Assembly (NCBI GenBank): GCA_038137215.1
Contig: JAYQBG010000013.1
Location: 12,351 to 76,350 of the forward strand
DNA length: 64,000 nt
Reading direction: 5' to 3'
Source of the DNA: JABJAG01 sp038137215
Lineage (GTDB): Bacteria > Pseudomonadota > Alphaproteobacteria > UBA6615
Part shown: positions 44,460-52,783 of the stretch, one piece after another
Numbering within the stretch: position 1 is the stretch's first letter
Layout of the letters: the number at the start of each line of letters is the position of its first letter
Notes under the pieces: generated by a model
Databases searched by the model: none
Told to the model about the DNA's origin: nothing
Seen by the model: the letters and a program-made list of their open reading frames with translations, nothing else
Position numbers and translations under genes: made by a program

Positions 44460-45155
44460 CTACCAATCGTAACCCGGCCCCTGCCGCGCCATCCCGTCAT
44501 ACAGGTCGAGGCAACGATTCATCCAGGCGTGCACCGGGTCAACGGGTTCGACAAGGGCGAAGGGGCTCATCTTGCGGGCCCAGACAAAGGTGCCCATGAC
44601 AATATAATCGGCATAGAGCGGGGTCTCGCCCCCCAGGTAAGGCTGATTGGAGAGCAGCTGACGCAGGGGCCCGAGCCGTTCGTGAAGTTCGGCGCGCCGG
44701 TCTTCCCGGCCAGCCTGCAGTTCCGCAATGGGTTTTCTGAACCGTTTCGCCCGGGTTTCGGCAAACCAGTCCCTGTCTTCGGGCAACAGGTGATCGTGAA
44801 TGTCCTGCAGGATCATTGGCATCACGAACAGATGCAGGCGCGTGCGCCACCATTGCGCAACAAAAGCGGTCAGCGCGCGGCCGACCGGACCGCCGAACAG
44901 GGACGGCCGGTCCGGGTAGGTGTCCTCGAGATATTCCGCGATGGCCCAGCTGTCACAGACCCAGGTTTCGCCGTCCCGGATCACCGGCAGGGTCGGAAAG
45001 GATCCGTCCCCGATCTTCCCGATCCCCGTAAATGGCGTTGGCACCGTCTCGAAGGTCAGGCCCTTATGGGCCAGCGCCGGACGGATACGCCAGCAATGTC
45101 CGGAAAAGCGCCGGTCATCCGCACCCACAAGATCATAGAGAACGATCGAAGACAT
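44460..45155 (-). CDS. Glutathione S-transferase family protein
   Basis: A 231-residue cytoplasmic protein with an N-terminal thioredoxin-like domain (PALAHKGLTFETVPTPF, FPTLPVIRDGETWVCDSWAI, AEYLEDTYPDRPSLFGG) and a helical C-terminal domain (LGGETPLYADYIVMGTFVWA). The Asp-Ser pair after VC matches the glutathione-binding Glu/Asp-Ser of the family. The substrate is unknown. A small membrane-protein gene precedes it by 14 bp, probably in the same transcript. Confidence 0.85.
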   Translation of the reverse strand: MSSIVLYDLVGADDRRFSGHCWRIRPALAHKGLTFETVPTPFTGIGKIGDGSFPTLPVIRDGETWVCDSWAIAEYLEDTYPDRPSLFGGPVGRALTAFVAQWWRTRLHLFVMPMILQDIHDHLLPEDRDWFAETRAKRFRKPIAELQAGREDRRAELHERLGPLRQLLSNQPYLGGETPLYADYIVMGTFVWARKMSPFALVEPVDPVHAWMNRCLDLYDGMARQGPGYDW

Positions 45156-45169
45156 ATATTGTGTCCGGA

Positions 45170-45415
45170 TCAGAGCCGCCGGTAGAGCTTCACCGCCGAA
45201 TAAAGCGCCGAGACGGTCGCCACGAAAAACCCACCGACCAGCACGGCGGGGGAAATGTCCCAGGCAAACTGGCGGGCCAGGTCATAGAACACATAGATGG
45301 CGAAGGTCAGGGCGAGCCCGAGCATGAAGTGCCTGCCACGCAACGCGATCAACACAAAGATGACCGCGATCACGACCTCCAGCGCAATGGAGACGAATTG
45401 AAGGTTCTCGATCAT
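45170..45415 (-). CDS. Small hypothetical membrane protein
   Basis: An 81-residue protein from ATG 45415, with GGGAGGTGG upstream. It has helices VSIALEVVIAVIFVLIAL, FMLGLALTFAIYVFYDLA and AVLVGGFFVATVSALYSAV. No family is recognised. It lies between gabD and the GST gene on the same strand. Confidence 0.6.
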   Translation of the reverse strand: MIENLQFVSIALEVVIAVIFVLIALRGRHFMLGLALTFAIYVFYDLARQFAWDISPAVLVGGFFVATVSALYSAVKLYRRL

Positions 45416-45452
45416 CCGCTCGCCACCTCCCATTCGTCCCCGGTCACGCGCT

Positions 45453-46895
45453 CTAGAGTCCGGCCTGGGTGATGAACTTGGTGTTCAGATAGGCTTCGAT
45501 GGCTTCCGAGCCACCTTCAGACCCGTAGCCGGAATCCTTGACCCCGCCGAACGGCGTTTCGATCAGACCGATGCCGTGATGGTTGATCGAGACCATGCCG
45601 CTTTCGAACGCCGAACCGATGGCTTCGGCGGTCTTGGCCGATTTGGTGTAGGCATAGGCGGCGAGGCCGTAATCGAGCCGGTTGGCTTCGGCCACCACCG
45701 CATCGAAATCCGAGAAGGAGGAAATCGGTGCGACCGGCCCGAAGGGCTCCTCGTTCATGATACGCGCATCCAACGGTACATCGGTCATCACGGTCGGCTC
45801 GAAGAAGTAACCTTCGTTGCCCTTGCGCTTGCCGCCCGTGCGGATGGTTGCGCCCTTGTCCACCGCATCGGCCACGAAACCCTCGATGGCATCGACCCGG
45901 CGGTCATGGGCGAGAGGCCCCATCTTGTTGTTCGTATCCAGTCCGTTACCTACCGGGAGGTTGAAGGCAAAATCGGTGAAGCCCTCGACGAAGCGGTCAT
46001 AGTGCTTTTCGTGCACCAGAAAACGTGTGGGAGAAACGCAGACCTGACCGGCATTGCGGAATTTGTTGGCCGTCAGAACTTTGAGCGCCACCTCCACATC
46101 GGCGTCCTCGAAGACAATGGCCGGGGAATGCCCGCCAAGCTCCATGGTCACCCGTTTCATATGTTCGCCCGCCAGCGCGGCCAGCTGCTTGCCCACGGCC
46201 GTGGAGCCGGTAAAGGTGATCTTCCGGATCGTCCGGTGCGGGATCAGGTACTCGGAAATTTCCGCCGGGATGCCATAGACCAGATTGACCACGCCATCGG
46301 GAAGCTCGGCATCGACGAAACATTTCACCAGCGCGGCGCAGCTTGCCGGGGTTTCTTCCGGGCCCTTGAGGATGATAGAGCACCCGGCCGCAACTGCACC
46401 CGATATCTTGCGGACGGCCTGGTTGATCGGGAAGTTCCACGGCGTGAAGGCGGCCACGGGACCGACCGGCTCCTTGACCACGAGCTGGGTCACGCCATCC
46501 ATGCGCGCGGGGATCACCCGGCCATAGGTGCGGCGCGCCTCTTCAGCGAACCAGTCGATGATGTCGGCGCCGAACAGGGTTTCGATCTTGGCTTCGCCGA
46601 CCGGCTTGCCCTGTTCCATGGTCATGATCGCGGCAATCTCGTCGGCGCGTTCACGCATCAGATTGGCGGCTTTGCGCATTACCTGGTAGCGCTGCATCGC
46701 CGGAACCTCTTTCCAGCCGCGGAAGGCTTTCTCTGCCGCCTCCAGTGCGGCGTCCAGGTCGGAAATCCGGGCATGGGCAACATTGCCAATGGGTTGTCCG
46801 GTCGCCGGGTTGATCACGTCGATGGTCTCACCCGCATCGGCGGCGCGCCAGGTTCCGGCGATGTGGAGTTCGGTGTTTGGATAGGCAGTGGCCAT
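45453..46895 (-). CDS. gabD: NAD(P)-dependent succinate-semialdehyde dehydrogenase
   Basis: This 480-residue aldehyde dehydrogenase oxidises succinate semialdehyde to succinate in GABA and related breakdown. It shows FTPWNFPINQAVRKISGA, the cofactor loop TFTGSTAVGKQLAALA, the catalytic Glu in MELGGHSPAIVF and the catalytic Cys in FRNAGQVCVSPTRF; the C-terminal GLIETPFGGVKDSGYGSEGG is typical of SSADH. Related enzymes act on glutarate semialdehyde, so the exact substrate is probable rather than certain. It lies upstream of a small membrane gene on the same strand. Confidence 0.9.
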   Translation of the reverse strand: MATAYPNTELHIAGTWRAADAGETIDVINPATGQPIGNVAHARISDLDAALEAAEKAFRGWKEVPAMQRYQVMRKAANLMRERADEIAAIMTMEQGKPVGEAKIETLFGADIIDWFAEEARRTYGRVIPARMDGVTQLVVKEPVGPVAAFTPWNFPINQAVRKISGAVAAGCSIILKGPEETPASCAALVKCFVDAELPDGVVNLVYGIPAEISEYLIPHRTIRKITFTGSTAVGKQLAALAGEHMKRVTMELGGHSPAIVFEDADVEVALKVLTANKFRNAGQVCVSPTRFLVHEKHYDRFVEGFTDFAFNLPVGNGLDTNNKMGPLAHDRRVDAIEGFVADAVDKGATIRTGGKRKGNEGYFFEPTVMTDVPLDARIMNEEPFGPVAPISSFSDFDAVVAEANRLDYGLAAYAYTKSAKTAEAIGSAFESGMVSINHHGIGLIETPFGGVKDSGYGSEGGSEAIEAYLNTKFITQAGL

Positions 46896-47054
46896 GATAT
46901 TTCCCCTGAAACGGATTTTTGTGATTTCGCTCTGGGCGTACTATGCCACATCCGCCGTCACTAACAGACGGTCCGGTCAAAATTCTGTACGGGCGCACGG
47001 GGGTTGGCTTTGGCGGTCCGGATTCGCCAATCTAGGCGGATAAGGAGCTTGAAC

Positions 47055-47666
47055 ATGACGTCCGCAGCCGATCCCGGGTATCGCGCGCCCGATCACTATG
47101 AAAACCTTGACGCGGTCCTCAACACCGCCTGGCAGATGCTCGTGGACGGCGCCACAAATCGCCGCACGGTCGCCCACACCCCGACCGTTGTGACCATCCG
47201 GACAGACGGGCAGCCCCGGGCACGCACGGTGGTCCTGCGCGGCTGCGATCGCGACGCCGCCCAGCTCCGCTTTCACACCGACCGGCGTTCCCCGAAAATC
47301 GCCGAACTGCGCGCAGATCCGCGCGCCATGCTCCACATCTATGATCCCGGCGCGAAGGTGCAGCTGCAACTGGACTGCCGCGCGGAACTCCATATCGATG
47401 ATGACGTCTCGAACGCCGCATGGGATGCGGCCCAGGCGATGAGCCGCATCTGCTACCAGGTGAGCACAGCGCCCGGCACCGAGATCGAAACCCCCGCCCT
47501 GGCGCAGTTCGACCCGGATACCACGAATGGTGGTGCGGACAACTTCATGGTGGTCTCCCTGAATATCGAGGCCATCGAGTGGCTTTTCCTCGATGCCCGG
47601 GGACACCGCCGCGTGCGGTTCACCCGGTCCGGTGACACCTGGGACGGCGCCTGGCTGGTCCCCTGA
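47055..47666 (+). CDS. Pyridoxamine 5'-phosphate oxidase-like flavoprotein
   Basis: A 203-residue protein from ATG 47055, with TAAGGAG upstream. It has the FMN split-barrel features VVTIRTDGQPRARTVVLRGC, LRFHTDRRSPKIAELRADPR and a C-terminal EWLFLDARGHRRVRFTR. These resemble the pyridoxamine-phosphate oxidase-like proteins related to Alr4036, though the C-terminal dimerisation segment of true PdxH is not evident. The function could be FMN-dependent oxidation or flavin reduction. Confidence 0.8.
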   Translation: MTSAADPGYRAPDHYENLDAVLNTAWQMLVDGATNRRTVAHTPTVVTIRTDGQPRARTVVLRGCDRDAAQLRFHTDRRSPKIAELRADPRAMLHIYDPGAKVQLQLDCRAELHIDDDVSNAAWDAAQAMSRICYQVSTAPGTEIETPALAQFDPDTTNGGADNFMVVSLNIEAIEWLFLDARGHRRVRFTRSGDTWDGAWLVP

Positions 47667-47819
47667 AAACGGCCAGAGTTCAAGCGTGAAGAAACTAACT
47701 AAAATAGAATTTTGGCCCCGAATACAGGACAAATAACACCAAAATAAAATTACGCATTTTGTGCTGTCCGGGGGCATATTTGTGATCTGACGGCGACTCA
47801 GTATTATGGTTTCCCGCCT
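47667..47819 (+). promoter_or_regulatory. AT-rich promoter region of the BCCT gene
   Basis: This stretch is clearly poorer in GC than its surroundings. Near its end TTGTGA (47780-47785) and TATTAT (47802-47807) are spaced 16 bp apart, a reasonable sigma70 promoter. If used, the transcript would start only a few bases before ATG 47820, which favours ATG 47844 as the translation start. Confidence 0.45.
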
Positions 47820-49379
47820 ATGCAATTACAAAAAGCGGGATTCATGCCAGTTAAAATACCAATCACACACCTTTTCATCCGGGTCGCGGCCTCCGGCTTC
47901 TATCGCGGGTTCACCAAATACGTCGCGATCACCGCCAAGATACTTGTCGGCGGCCTGATCATCTGGGCCATCGCCTTCCCCACCCAGGCTGCTGAGGTGC
48001 TGGGCGACCTCAACAGCATCATCCTGGTAGCCTTCAACTACTGGTACGTCTATGTGATGGCGTTCTTCGTCATCCTCTGTTTTGCACTGGCACTCTGGCC
48101 ATCCTCCGGTAAGCTCAGACTGGGCCATGAAGAAGACCGGCCGGAATTCTCAAATTTCTCCTGATTCTCCATGGTGTTCGGCGCGGGCATCGGAATCGGC
48201 ATGCTGACCTTCGCAACCGCCGAACCGATGTATCACTTCGCTGCCAATTCCAGCACCATCATGGGGCTGACCGAGGGCAGCACCGCGGGCAATGTGCGCG
48301 ACGCCTATGTCTGGTCCTTCACCCATTGGGGCCTGGCCGCATGGGCCGCCTACGCCATTGTGGGCCTGGCGCTGGCTTATTTCTGCTATCGCCGTGGCCT
48401 GCCGCGTATCGTCTTCGGTGACTGGCTCTACACCGTGGCGGCCGATGGAACCCGGTCGTCCTCGACGCTGGGGATTCCGTTCGCGCTCCTGGTGATCATA
48501 GGGGCTTCCACGCTGTCCGCGCTCTCGGGCGTCGGCAAGGGGATCAAGTGGCTCTCGAACATCAATATGGGACTAAGCTTCTTCGTTCTGTTCTTCTTCC
48601 TGGTGTTCGGGTCCACCTTCTTCGGGCTCTCGGCCTTCTTTGTCGGGATCTGGGACTACCTGCTCTCCATCCCGGGCAACCTCTTCACGGTGTGGCCCGC
48701 AGACGGTACCGAACAGGGCGACGCCCTGGCCGGCTGGCAGGGTGGCTGGACCATCTTCTACTGGGCCTGGTGGATCGCGTTTGCACCGTTTGTCGGCGTG
48801 TTCCTGGCCCGCATCTCCAAGGGACGTACCATTCGTGAATATGTCTTGGGCGCGCTGATCATCCCGGCCGCCATGTGCTTCATCTGGTTTGCTCTCGTCG
48901 GCGGCACCGCCATCGACCTGGAGCTCTCGGGTGTGGCCAACGGCGCGATCGCTGGGGCCGGTCCGTCGGATCAGCTCTTCGCCGTGCTGGCAGTGATCCT
49001 GAACGAGACGCTGGCCTACCTGATGTCGGTCATCGTGGTCGTTCTGTTGCTGACCTATCTGGTCACCTCGGCCGACAGTGCGGTTCTGATCATCAACACG
49101 ATCAACGCTGCGGGCGATGAAGGCCCCAAGGCGCGGCCGCATATCCTGTTCTGGGGTGCCGCCCTGTCGCTGGTCGTCGGGGGCCTGATCCTCGCCGGCG
49201 GGCTGGGGACCATCCGGACCGCGATGGTCATCGGCGCCCTGCCCTTCAGCTTCGTCATGTTGCTGATGGGCCTGTCGCTGATCCGCGCCGTCTATCGCGA
49301 CGGCTTGCGGGAGAAGCACGGCCTGCCGACCACCCATGTGGAACCAACCAGCGCAGAACCGGCGGCCTCCAAAGACTGA
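47820..49379 (+). pseudogene. BCCT-family betaine/choline/carnitine transporter with an in-frame stop
   Basis: Two consecutive frames encode one BCCT secondary transporter of about 510 residues. The first ends RPEFSNFS and the second resumes FSMVFGAGIGIGM; relatives have a Trp between (SNFS-W-FSM), and here the codon is TGA (48162-48164). The rest is intact: AYVWSFTHWGLAAWAAYAIV, GVGKGIKWLSNINMG, the Trp-rich segment GGWTIFYWAWWIAFAPFVGV and YLVTSADSAVLIINT. Such carriers import glycine betaine or similar osmolytes. One G-to-A change would explain the lesion. TGA ends many genes here, so recoding is unlikely. Confidence 0.82.
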
Positions 49380-49403
49380 CCGGAAGACATATCGGGAAAA
49401 AGA

Positions 49404-49436
49404 GGGGCAGGGCGCGATGCGTCCTGCCCCTTTTTT
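49404..49436 (+). terminator. Rho-independent terminator after the BCCT gene
   Basis: GGGGCAGG (49404-49411) pairs with CCTGCCCC (49423-49430) across an 11-base loop and is followed by six T. It ends the BCCT transcript before the convergent pseudoazurin gene. Confidence 0.88.
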
Positions 49437-49483
49437 ATTGCCTCAATTTCAGGGCCGTAGACCTTGCCGTGGCAGATACAGGG

Positions 49484-49924
49484 TCACGTCAGCGGTTCGA
49501 GCAAGGCATCGATGCGCGCATCGGCCTTGCCCGGGTATTTCTTCGCCATGATCTCGGAGAGATTGTCAGGCACGTCACCGACGATCACCACGCCGACCAT
49601 GCCCAGCCCGTAATGGGGTGTGCATTTGTAAACGTAAACCCCGGGCTCGGTGAAAGTGTAGGAGACCTCCGCGTTCAGCTTCGAGCGGAACTTTTCGACG
49701 CCCTCGGGATAGGCCCCGCGCACGAACTCGACATTGTGGCCCTTGTCGGTTGCCACCCAAGTCACCGTGTCCCCTGGCGCGATCTGCACCAGTGAAGGGG
49801 CATAGACGTTTCGCTCGTTGGTGTCCGGGTCCTTGTTCAGCATCTCCACGGTCACATCCGCCGCCATGGCCGGGACGGGCGCTGCCAGAAGGGCTGCCAG
49901 CGCAAGTATTTTGAGAAGTCGCAT
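49484..49924 (-). CDS. Pseudoazurin (type 1 copper protein)
   Basis: A 146-residue exported cupredoxin. The signal peptide is cut near AMAADVTV. The copper ligands are His63 (DKGHNVEF), Cys101, His104 and Met109 (YKCTPHYGLGMVG), spaced as in pseudoazurin. It carries electrons in the periplasm to nitrite or nitrous oxide reductase or to peroxidases; no denitrification genes are in the window. AAAGGA precedes the ATG. Copper delivery proteins are encoded at 29959-31090. Confidence 0.92.
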   Translation of the reverse strand: MRLLKILALAALLAAPVPAMAADVTVEMLNKDPDTNERNVYAPSLVQIAPGDTVTWVATDKGHNVEFVRGAYPEGVEKFRSKLNAEVSYTFTEPGVYVYKCTPHYGLGMVGVVIVGDVPDNLSEIMAKKYPGKADARIDALLEPLT

Positions 49925-50035
49925 AGCTCTGGTCCTTTCAGAATTTAATGTCTGACCCTGTTACGAACCCCCGACCCCGACGGACCTCGGACAGAACGCC
50001 GCAGCTGCACGCACCCGCAAAAGAATGGCCCGCCC

Positions 50036-50063
50036 AAAAGAAAAGCCCGGCACAAGGCCGGGC
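50036..50063 (-). terminator. Rho-independent terminator of a small minus-strand transcript
   Basis: A perfect 7-bp stem GCCCGGC (50063-50057) and GCCGGGC (50051-50045), read on the minus strand with a 5-base loop, is followed by TTTTCTTTT. It lies 27 bp after the stop of the 26-codon frame at 50091-50171. Confidence 0.75.
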
Positions 50064-50090
50064 CATTCCATGGGAGGAGACACAGGGGGG

Positions 50091-50171
50091 TCAGTTACAA
50101 ACGCGCAGCCATTCCTGGCTGGAGCGGCTCACATAAACCTTTTCGCCGATCTGGCAGAGATAACGGAACAT
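50091..50171 (-). CDS. Candidate 26-residue small protein
   Basis: An ATG with AAAGGA 8 bases upstream opens a 26-codon frame beginning MFRYLCQIGEKVYVSRSS and ending in WLRVCN and TGA, followed by a strong terminator. The gene-like order (ribosome site, frame, terminator) in an otherwise empty 400-bp gap suggests a short transcript that is translated or works as RNA. A different 49-codon frame overlaps it (start near 50237) but its GGGGAG lies too close to its ATG. No homologue is known to me. Confidence 0.45.
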   Translation of the reverse strand: MFRYLCQIGEKVYVSRSSQEWLRVCN

Positions 50172-50331
50172 ATCGAATATCCTTTCGTGTTTGGGTTGCC
50201 ATCTCTACGAACCGGCATCCGGTCCGGATGCGCACTGACTGCATGGCTCCCCTGACATCAATTCAAACGCGAAATCCTGATCCGAACGCTCACCCGTCAC
50301 GTAACGAGACCTGAAAACCAAGGAGACAGAC

Positions 50332-50625
50332 ATGCTTTCGATCTATCGTGCCGTCATGGATTCCGAACGGAACCCGCTGCGCCATCTCAGGCCACAACAG
50401 CGATTCCAGATCATGGTCGTATTGAGCCTGATGTGGACGTCGATCTTTTGCACCATGGCCGGTGCCTGGCTGTGGTACGGCGAACTCATTGCCGTGCACC
50501 TGCTCTTCGCACTCGGGGTTGCGCTGACCGGTGCCACCTTCCATTCAGTCCGGACGCCGGCAAGCTATCGGGACTACCCGAAGGCGGACGGGACGGCGCG
50601 CTACGACGACGTCTGGGGCGCCTGA
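50332..50625 (+). CDS. Small hypothetical membrane protein
   Basis: A 97-residue protein whose ATG has AAGGAGA upstream. It has two hydrophobic segments (FQIMVVLSLMWTSIFCTMAG and IAVHLLFALGVALTGATFH) between soluble ends; the C-terminal TPASYRDYPKADGTARYDDV is polar. No family is recognised and no operon partner is evident. Confidence 0.7.
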   Translation: MLSIYRAVMDSERNPLRHLRPQQRFQIMVVLSLMWTSIFCTMAGAWLWYGELIAVHLLFALGVALTGATFHSVRTPASYRDYPKADGTARYDDVWGA

Positions 50626-50661
50626 CGGAGACGTCAGGATCCGGGCCGGATCACCCGGCGC

Positions 50662-51434
50662 TCAGACCGGTTTTCGGGACAGGAAGCAGGCCCAGGTGAT
50701 GTGCCCGGCTTCCACCGCCAGACGCCAGTCGGAAAGACTCCGGCTCACGTATTCGAAGAATTCCGCCGAGACCGCCCCATGAAGGGGGTTCAGACGCGCC
50801 TCAAGCTTCTGATAGTGGGTGCGAATATCCTCCGGTCGCTCCTCGCGATTCAGGGTCTCAAACCCGGCGCCTTCGGCCATCGCCTGATAGTCATCGGGCG
50901 TGGCCCCGGCCTCGGCACGAAGCCGGTCAAAGGCTGTCGGAACGGCTGAAAGGTCGGCACCGGCCGCTGTTAGGATATCCGAATACACGAAGACCCCACC
51001 CGGCCTCAGAACGCGGAAAATTTCCCCGAAGACCCGCACCCGGTCATGGGAGTGAATAATCGATTCCTGACATATGGCAGCATCGAACCGGTCGGCAGGG
51101 CAACGCGTCCCGACGCGATGTCGGATCCGAGCCGGTCCCGGGCCACAGCGATCTCGTTCTCGGAAATATCGATCCCCGTCACAGTGCAGCCCCGCGCGGC
51201 AAGTTTGCCAACGGTTCCGCCGACGCCATAGGCAATATCGATCACGTCCTGCCCCGCCGTGATCCCGGCAAGAGAAATCAGGTGATCCGTCATCGCCGCA
51301 GACGCATCGCCGACGCTCTCGTCGCCGCGGTCATATCGGCCGATATGAATGGCTCCCCCCCAGCATTCCCGGTAGAAGGTCATCACGTCGGACGCGTTGT
51401 AATAGTCTGCAGCGTGCTCCGGGCCCGGTTTCAT
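50662..51434 (-). pseudogene. SAM-dependent methyltransferase, frameshifted and shortened
   Basis: The first frame, from ATG 51434, begins MKPGPEHAADYYNASDVMTF and contains motif I (DVIDIAYGVGGTVGKLAARG) and TVTGIDISENEIAVARDRLG. It then leaves the family pattern. A second frame resumes with RFDAAICQESIIHSHDRVRV, EIFRVLRPGGVFVYSDIL and continues to 50662. The parts are those of a glycine/sarcosine-type N-methyltransferase, but one frame change and a loss of roughly 15-30 residues lie near 51090-51110. It is probably inactive. Confidence 0.72.
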
Positions 51435-51551
51435 AGGCGGGATACCCTCCACTGGTTTCCTCGTCCGAACCGGATGACAGGTGCCGGTCACCGGTCGGAA
51501 AACGCCGCGCGCCTGGCGGACGCACCGGTCATCAAAGTGGAAATTCGGGGG

Positions 51552-51601
51552 AAAATGGTGCCGCCTGCGTGACTCGAACACGCGACCCCCGCATTACGAA
51601 T
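51552..51601 (-). repeat. Left attachment-like repeat: 3' half of a tRNA-Thr gene
   Basis: Read on the minus strand this is a tRNA-Thr 3' half: anticodon loop TTCGTAA, T-arm and AGGCGGCACCA. It matches 46 of 50 bases of 63510-63559. The four differences are two compensating base pairs of the T-stem (GCGTG/CACGC here, GCTGG/CCAGC in the intact gene), so both copies still fold. The 5' half is missing. This is what a displaced tRNA end looks like after integration. Confidence 0.8.
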
Positions 51602-51707
51602 CCGGTTGTAGGGTGTTCATCTGGTGTCCGCCCATATCAGCAGGTCCAGAAATCGGGCGGTCGACAGTTCTTAGTGTTGCAACCGATGTTGCCGAGTAAC
51701 ATCGTGT

Positions 51708-51728
51708 TGGCTGTCAGAGTGGCTGTCA
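51708..51728. repeat. Direct repeat TGGCTGTCA near the left island end
   Basis: TGGCTGTCA occurs at 51708-51716 and 51720-51728, about 110 bp inside the left tRNA-like repeat. Short direct repeats at such positions are often integrase arm-binding sites; this is a guess. The rest of 51602-51752 holds no gene that I can see. Confidence 0.35.
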
Positions 51729-51752
51729 CTGTGCGGACGGACCACGAAACCC

Positions 51753-52118
51753 TTACGAGAAACTCACCGGCGACTGATAGATCGCGAGGATAAGACACCC
51801 CTCCTCGCTGATGATCGCGTGGTCGCTCCCCGGAGGACTGATCAGCACCGTGCCGGCCGAATAGTGGCCGCGATCATCCGTCTGCCCCCCATCGAGAACG
51901 ATGATGTGTTCGTAACCGGTGTGGGCGTGGCGCGGCACCATGGCGCCGACTTCGAAGCGCAACAGGCAAGCCGACGGGCCGGGCGCGCCCATAGTCCCGT
52001 AGATCTGGTAAAGCCGGACGCCATCCCGAAACGGCTGCCATTCGAGCTCATCTACCCGCGCCGCTAGTGCCATGATGTCTTCCATCACGATCGGAACCGG
52101 GTTCACGTCATCACTCAT
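51753..52118 (-). CDS. Cupin-domain protein (ChrR-like)
   Basis: A 121-residue cytoplasmic cupin from ATG 52118, which overlaps the stop of the preceding hydrolase gene (ATGA). The cupin motifs read VGAMVPRHAHTGYEHIIVLDG and SPPGSDHAIISEEGC, with the metal-binding His and Glu residues present. ChrR-like cupins bind zinc or other metals. Coupling to two isochorismatase-like hydrolases suggests an accessory or isomerising role in the same pathway; the reaction is unknown. Confidence 0.82.
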   Translation of the reverse strand: MSDDVNPVPIVMEDIMALAARVDELEWQPFRDGVRLYQIYGTMGAPGPSACLLRFEVGAMVPRHAHTGYEHIIVLDGGQTDDRGHYSAGTVLISPPGSDHAIISEEGCLILAIYQSPVSFS

Positions 52119-52780
52119 ATGACCAATGCCTCCATCACCTGACCGGACGTGGCGGTCCAGCCGACGATGCCGCTCTGGGCGCGCACCATGTCCAGCGTGG
52201 CCGCCTTGAACTCGGGGAAATAACTTTCGGTGCAGTCCTCCACCAGCAGGCACTCATACCCGCGATCATTCGCCTCGCGCATGGTCGTCTGGACGCAAAC
52301 TTCTGTCGTGACCCCCGTCATCAGAAGATGGCTGGCGCCGACGCTTTCCAGGGCACCGGAAAAATCTGTTCCATAGAAGGCACCCTTCCCGGGTTTGTCG
52401 ATCACCGCCTCACCCGCCTCGGGCGCTAGTTCGGGAATGATCTCAACTCCCGGCTCTCCGGCTATGAGTATCCGCCCCATGGGCCCAGGGTCCCCGATAC
52501 GCAACCTCGGCTCGCCGCGTTCGCGTTTGGCGGCAGGACAATCCGACAGGTCTGGCCGGTGACACTCGCGCGTGTGGATAATCGGCACGCCCACATCCCG
52601 GCACGCACTCAACAGACCCTGAAGTGCTGGCACGATCGTCCGCAGGCGCGCAACATCGTTTCCCAGAGACTCGCCAAAGCCTCCCGGTTCGACAAAGTCA
52701 CGCTGCATGTCGATCACGATGAGCGCCAGACGCCCCTCCGGAAAACTGTAGTCGTATGGTCGCGCGGAGATGGCAGGCAT
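52115..52780 (-). CDS. Isochorismatase-like cysteine hydrolase (BiuH paralogue)
   Basis: A 221-residue cysteine amidohydrolase. The catalytic residues are visible as Asp24 (IVIDMQRDF), Lys129 (VIDKPGKGAF) and Cys162 (TGVTTEVCVQTTMREANDRG). It is a clear paralogue of the adjacent BiuH, sharing TREXHRPDLSD, GDPGP and GEPGXEIIPELAP, but the N-terminus and C-terminal part differ. In described triuret degraders a triuret hydrolase (TrtA) accompanies BiuH, both from this family. That is one candidate role; another ureido or amide substrate is equally possible. It starts 3 bp after biuH and overlaps the cupin gene. Confidence 0.88.
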   Translation of the reverse strand: MPAISARPYDYSFPEGRLALIVIDMQRDFVEPGGFGESLGNDVARLRTIVPALQGLLSACRDVGVPIIHTRECHRPDLSDCPAAKRERGEPRLRIGDPGPMGRILIAGEPGVEIIPELAPEAGEAVIDKPGKGAFYGTDFSGALESVGASHLLMTGVTTEVCVQTTMREANDRGYECLLVEDCTESYFPEFKAATLDMVRAQSGIVGWTATSGQVMEALVI

Positions 52781-52783
52781 GGT

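Noticed and set aside
48162..48164. UGA read as Trp or selenocysteine
   Set aside because: TGA is the normal stop of many intact genes in the window, no SECIS-like structure is obvious, and the family has Trp, not Cys, at this position.
50091..50237. Alternative 49-codon frame overlapping the 26-codon frame
   Set aside because: Its GGGGAG lies only two bases from its ATG and its sequence looks like a random basic peptide; the shorter frame has the better ribosome site. Kept only as an alternative.
51552..51601. A second functional tRNA-Thr gene
   Set aside because: Only the 3' half is present; the D-arm, the 5' acceptor strand and the 5' half of the anticodon stem are missing.
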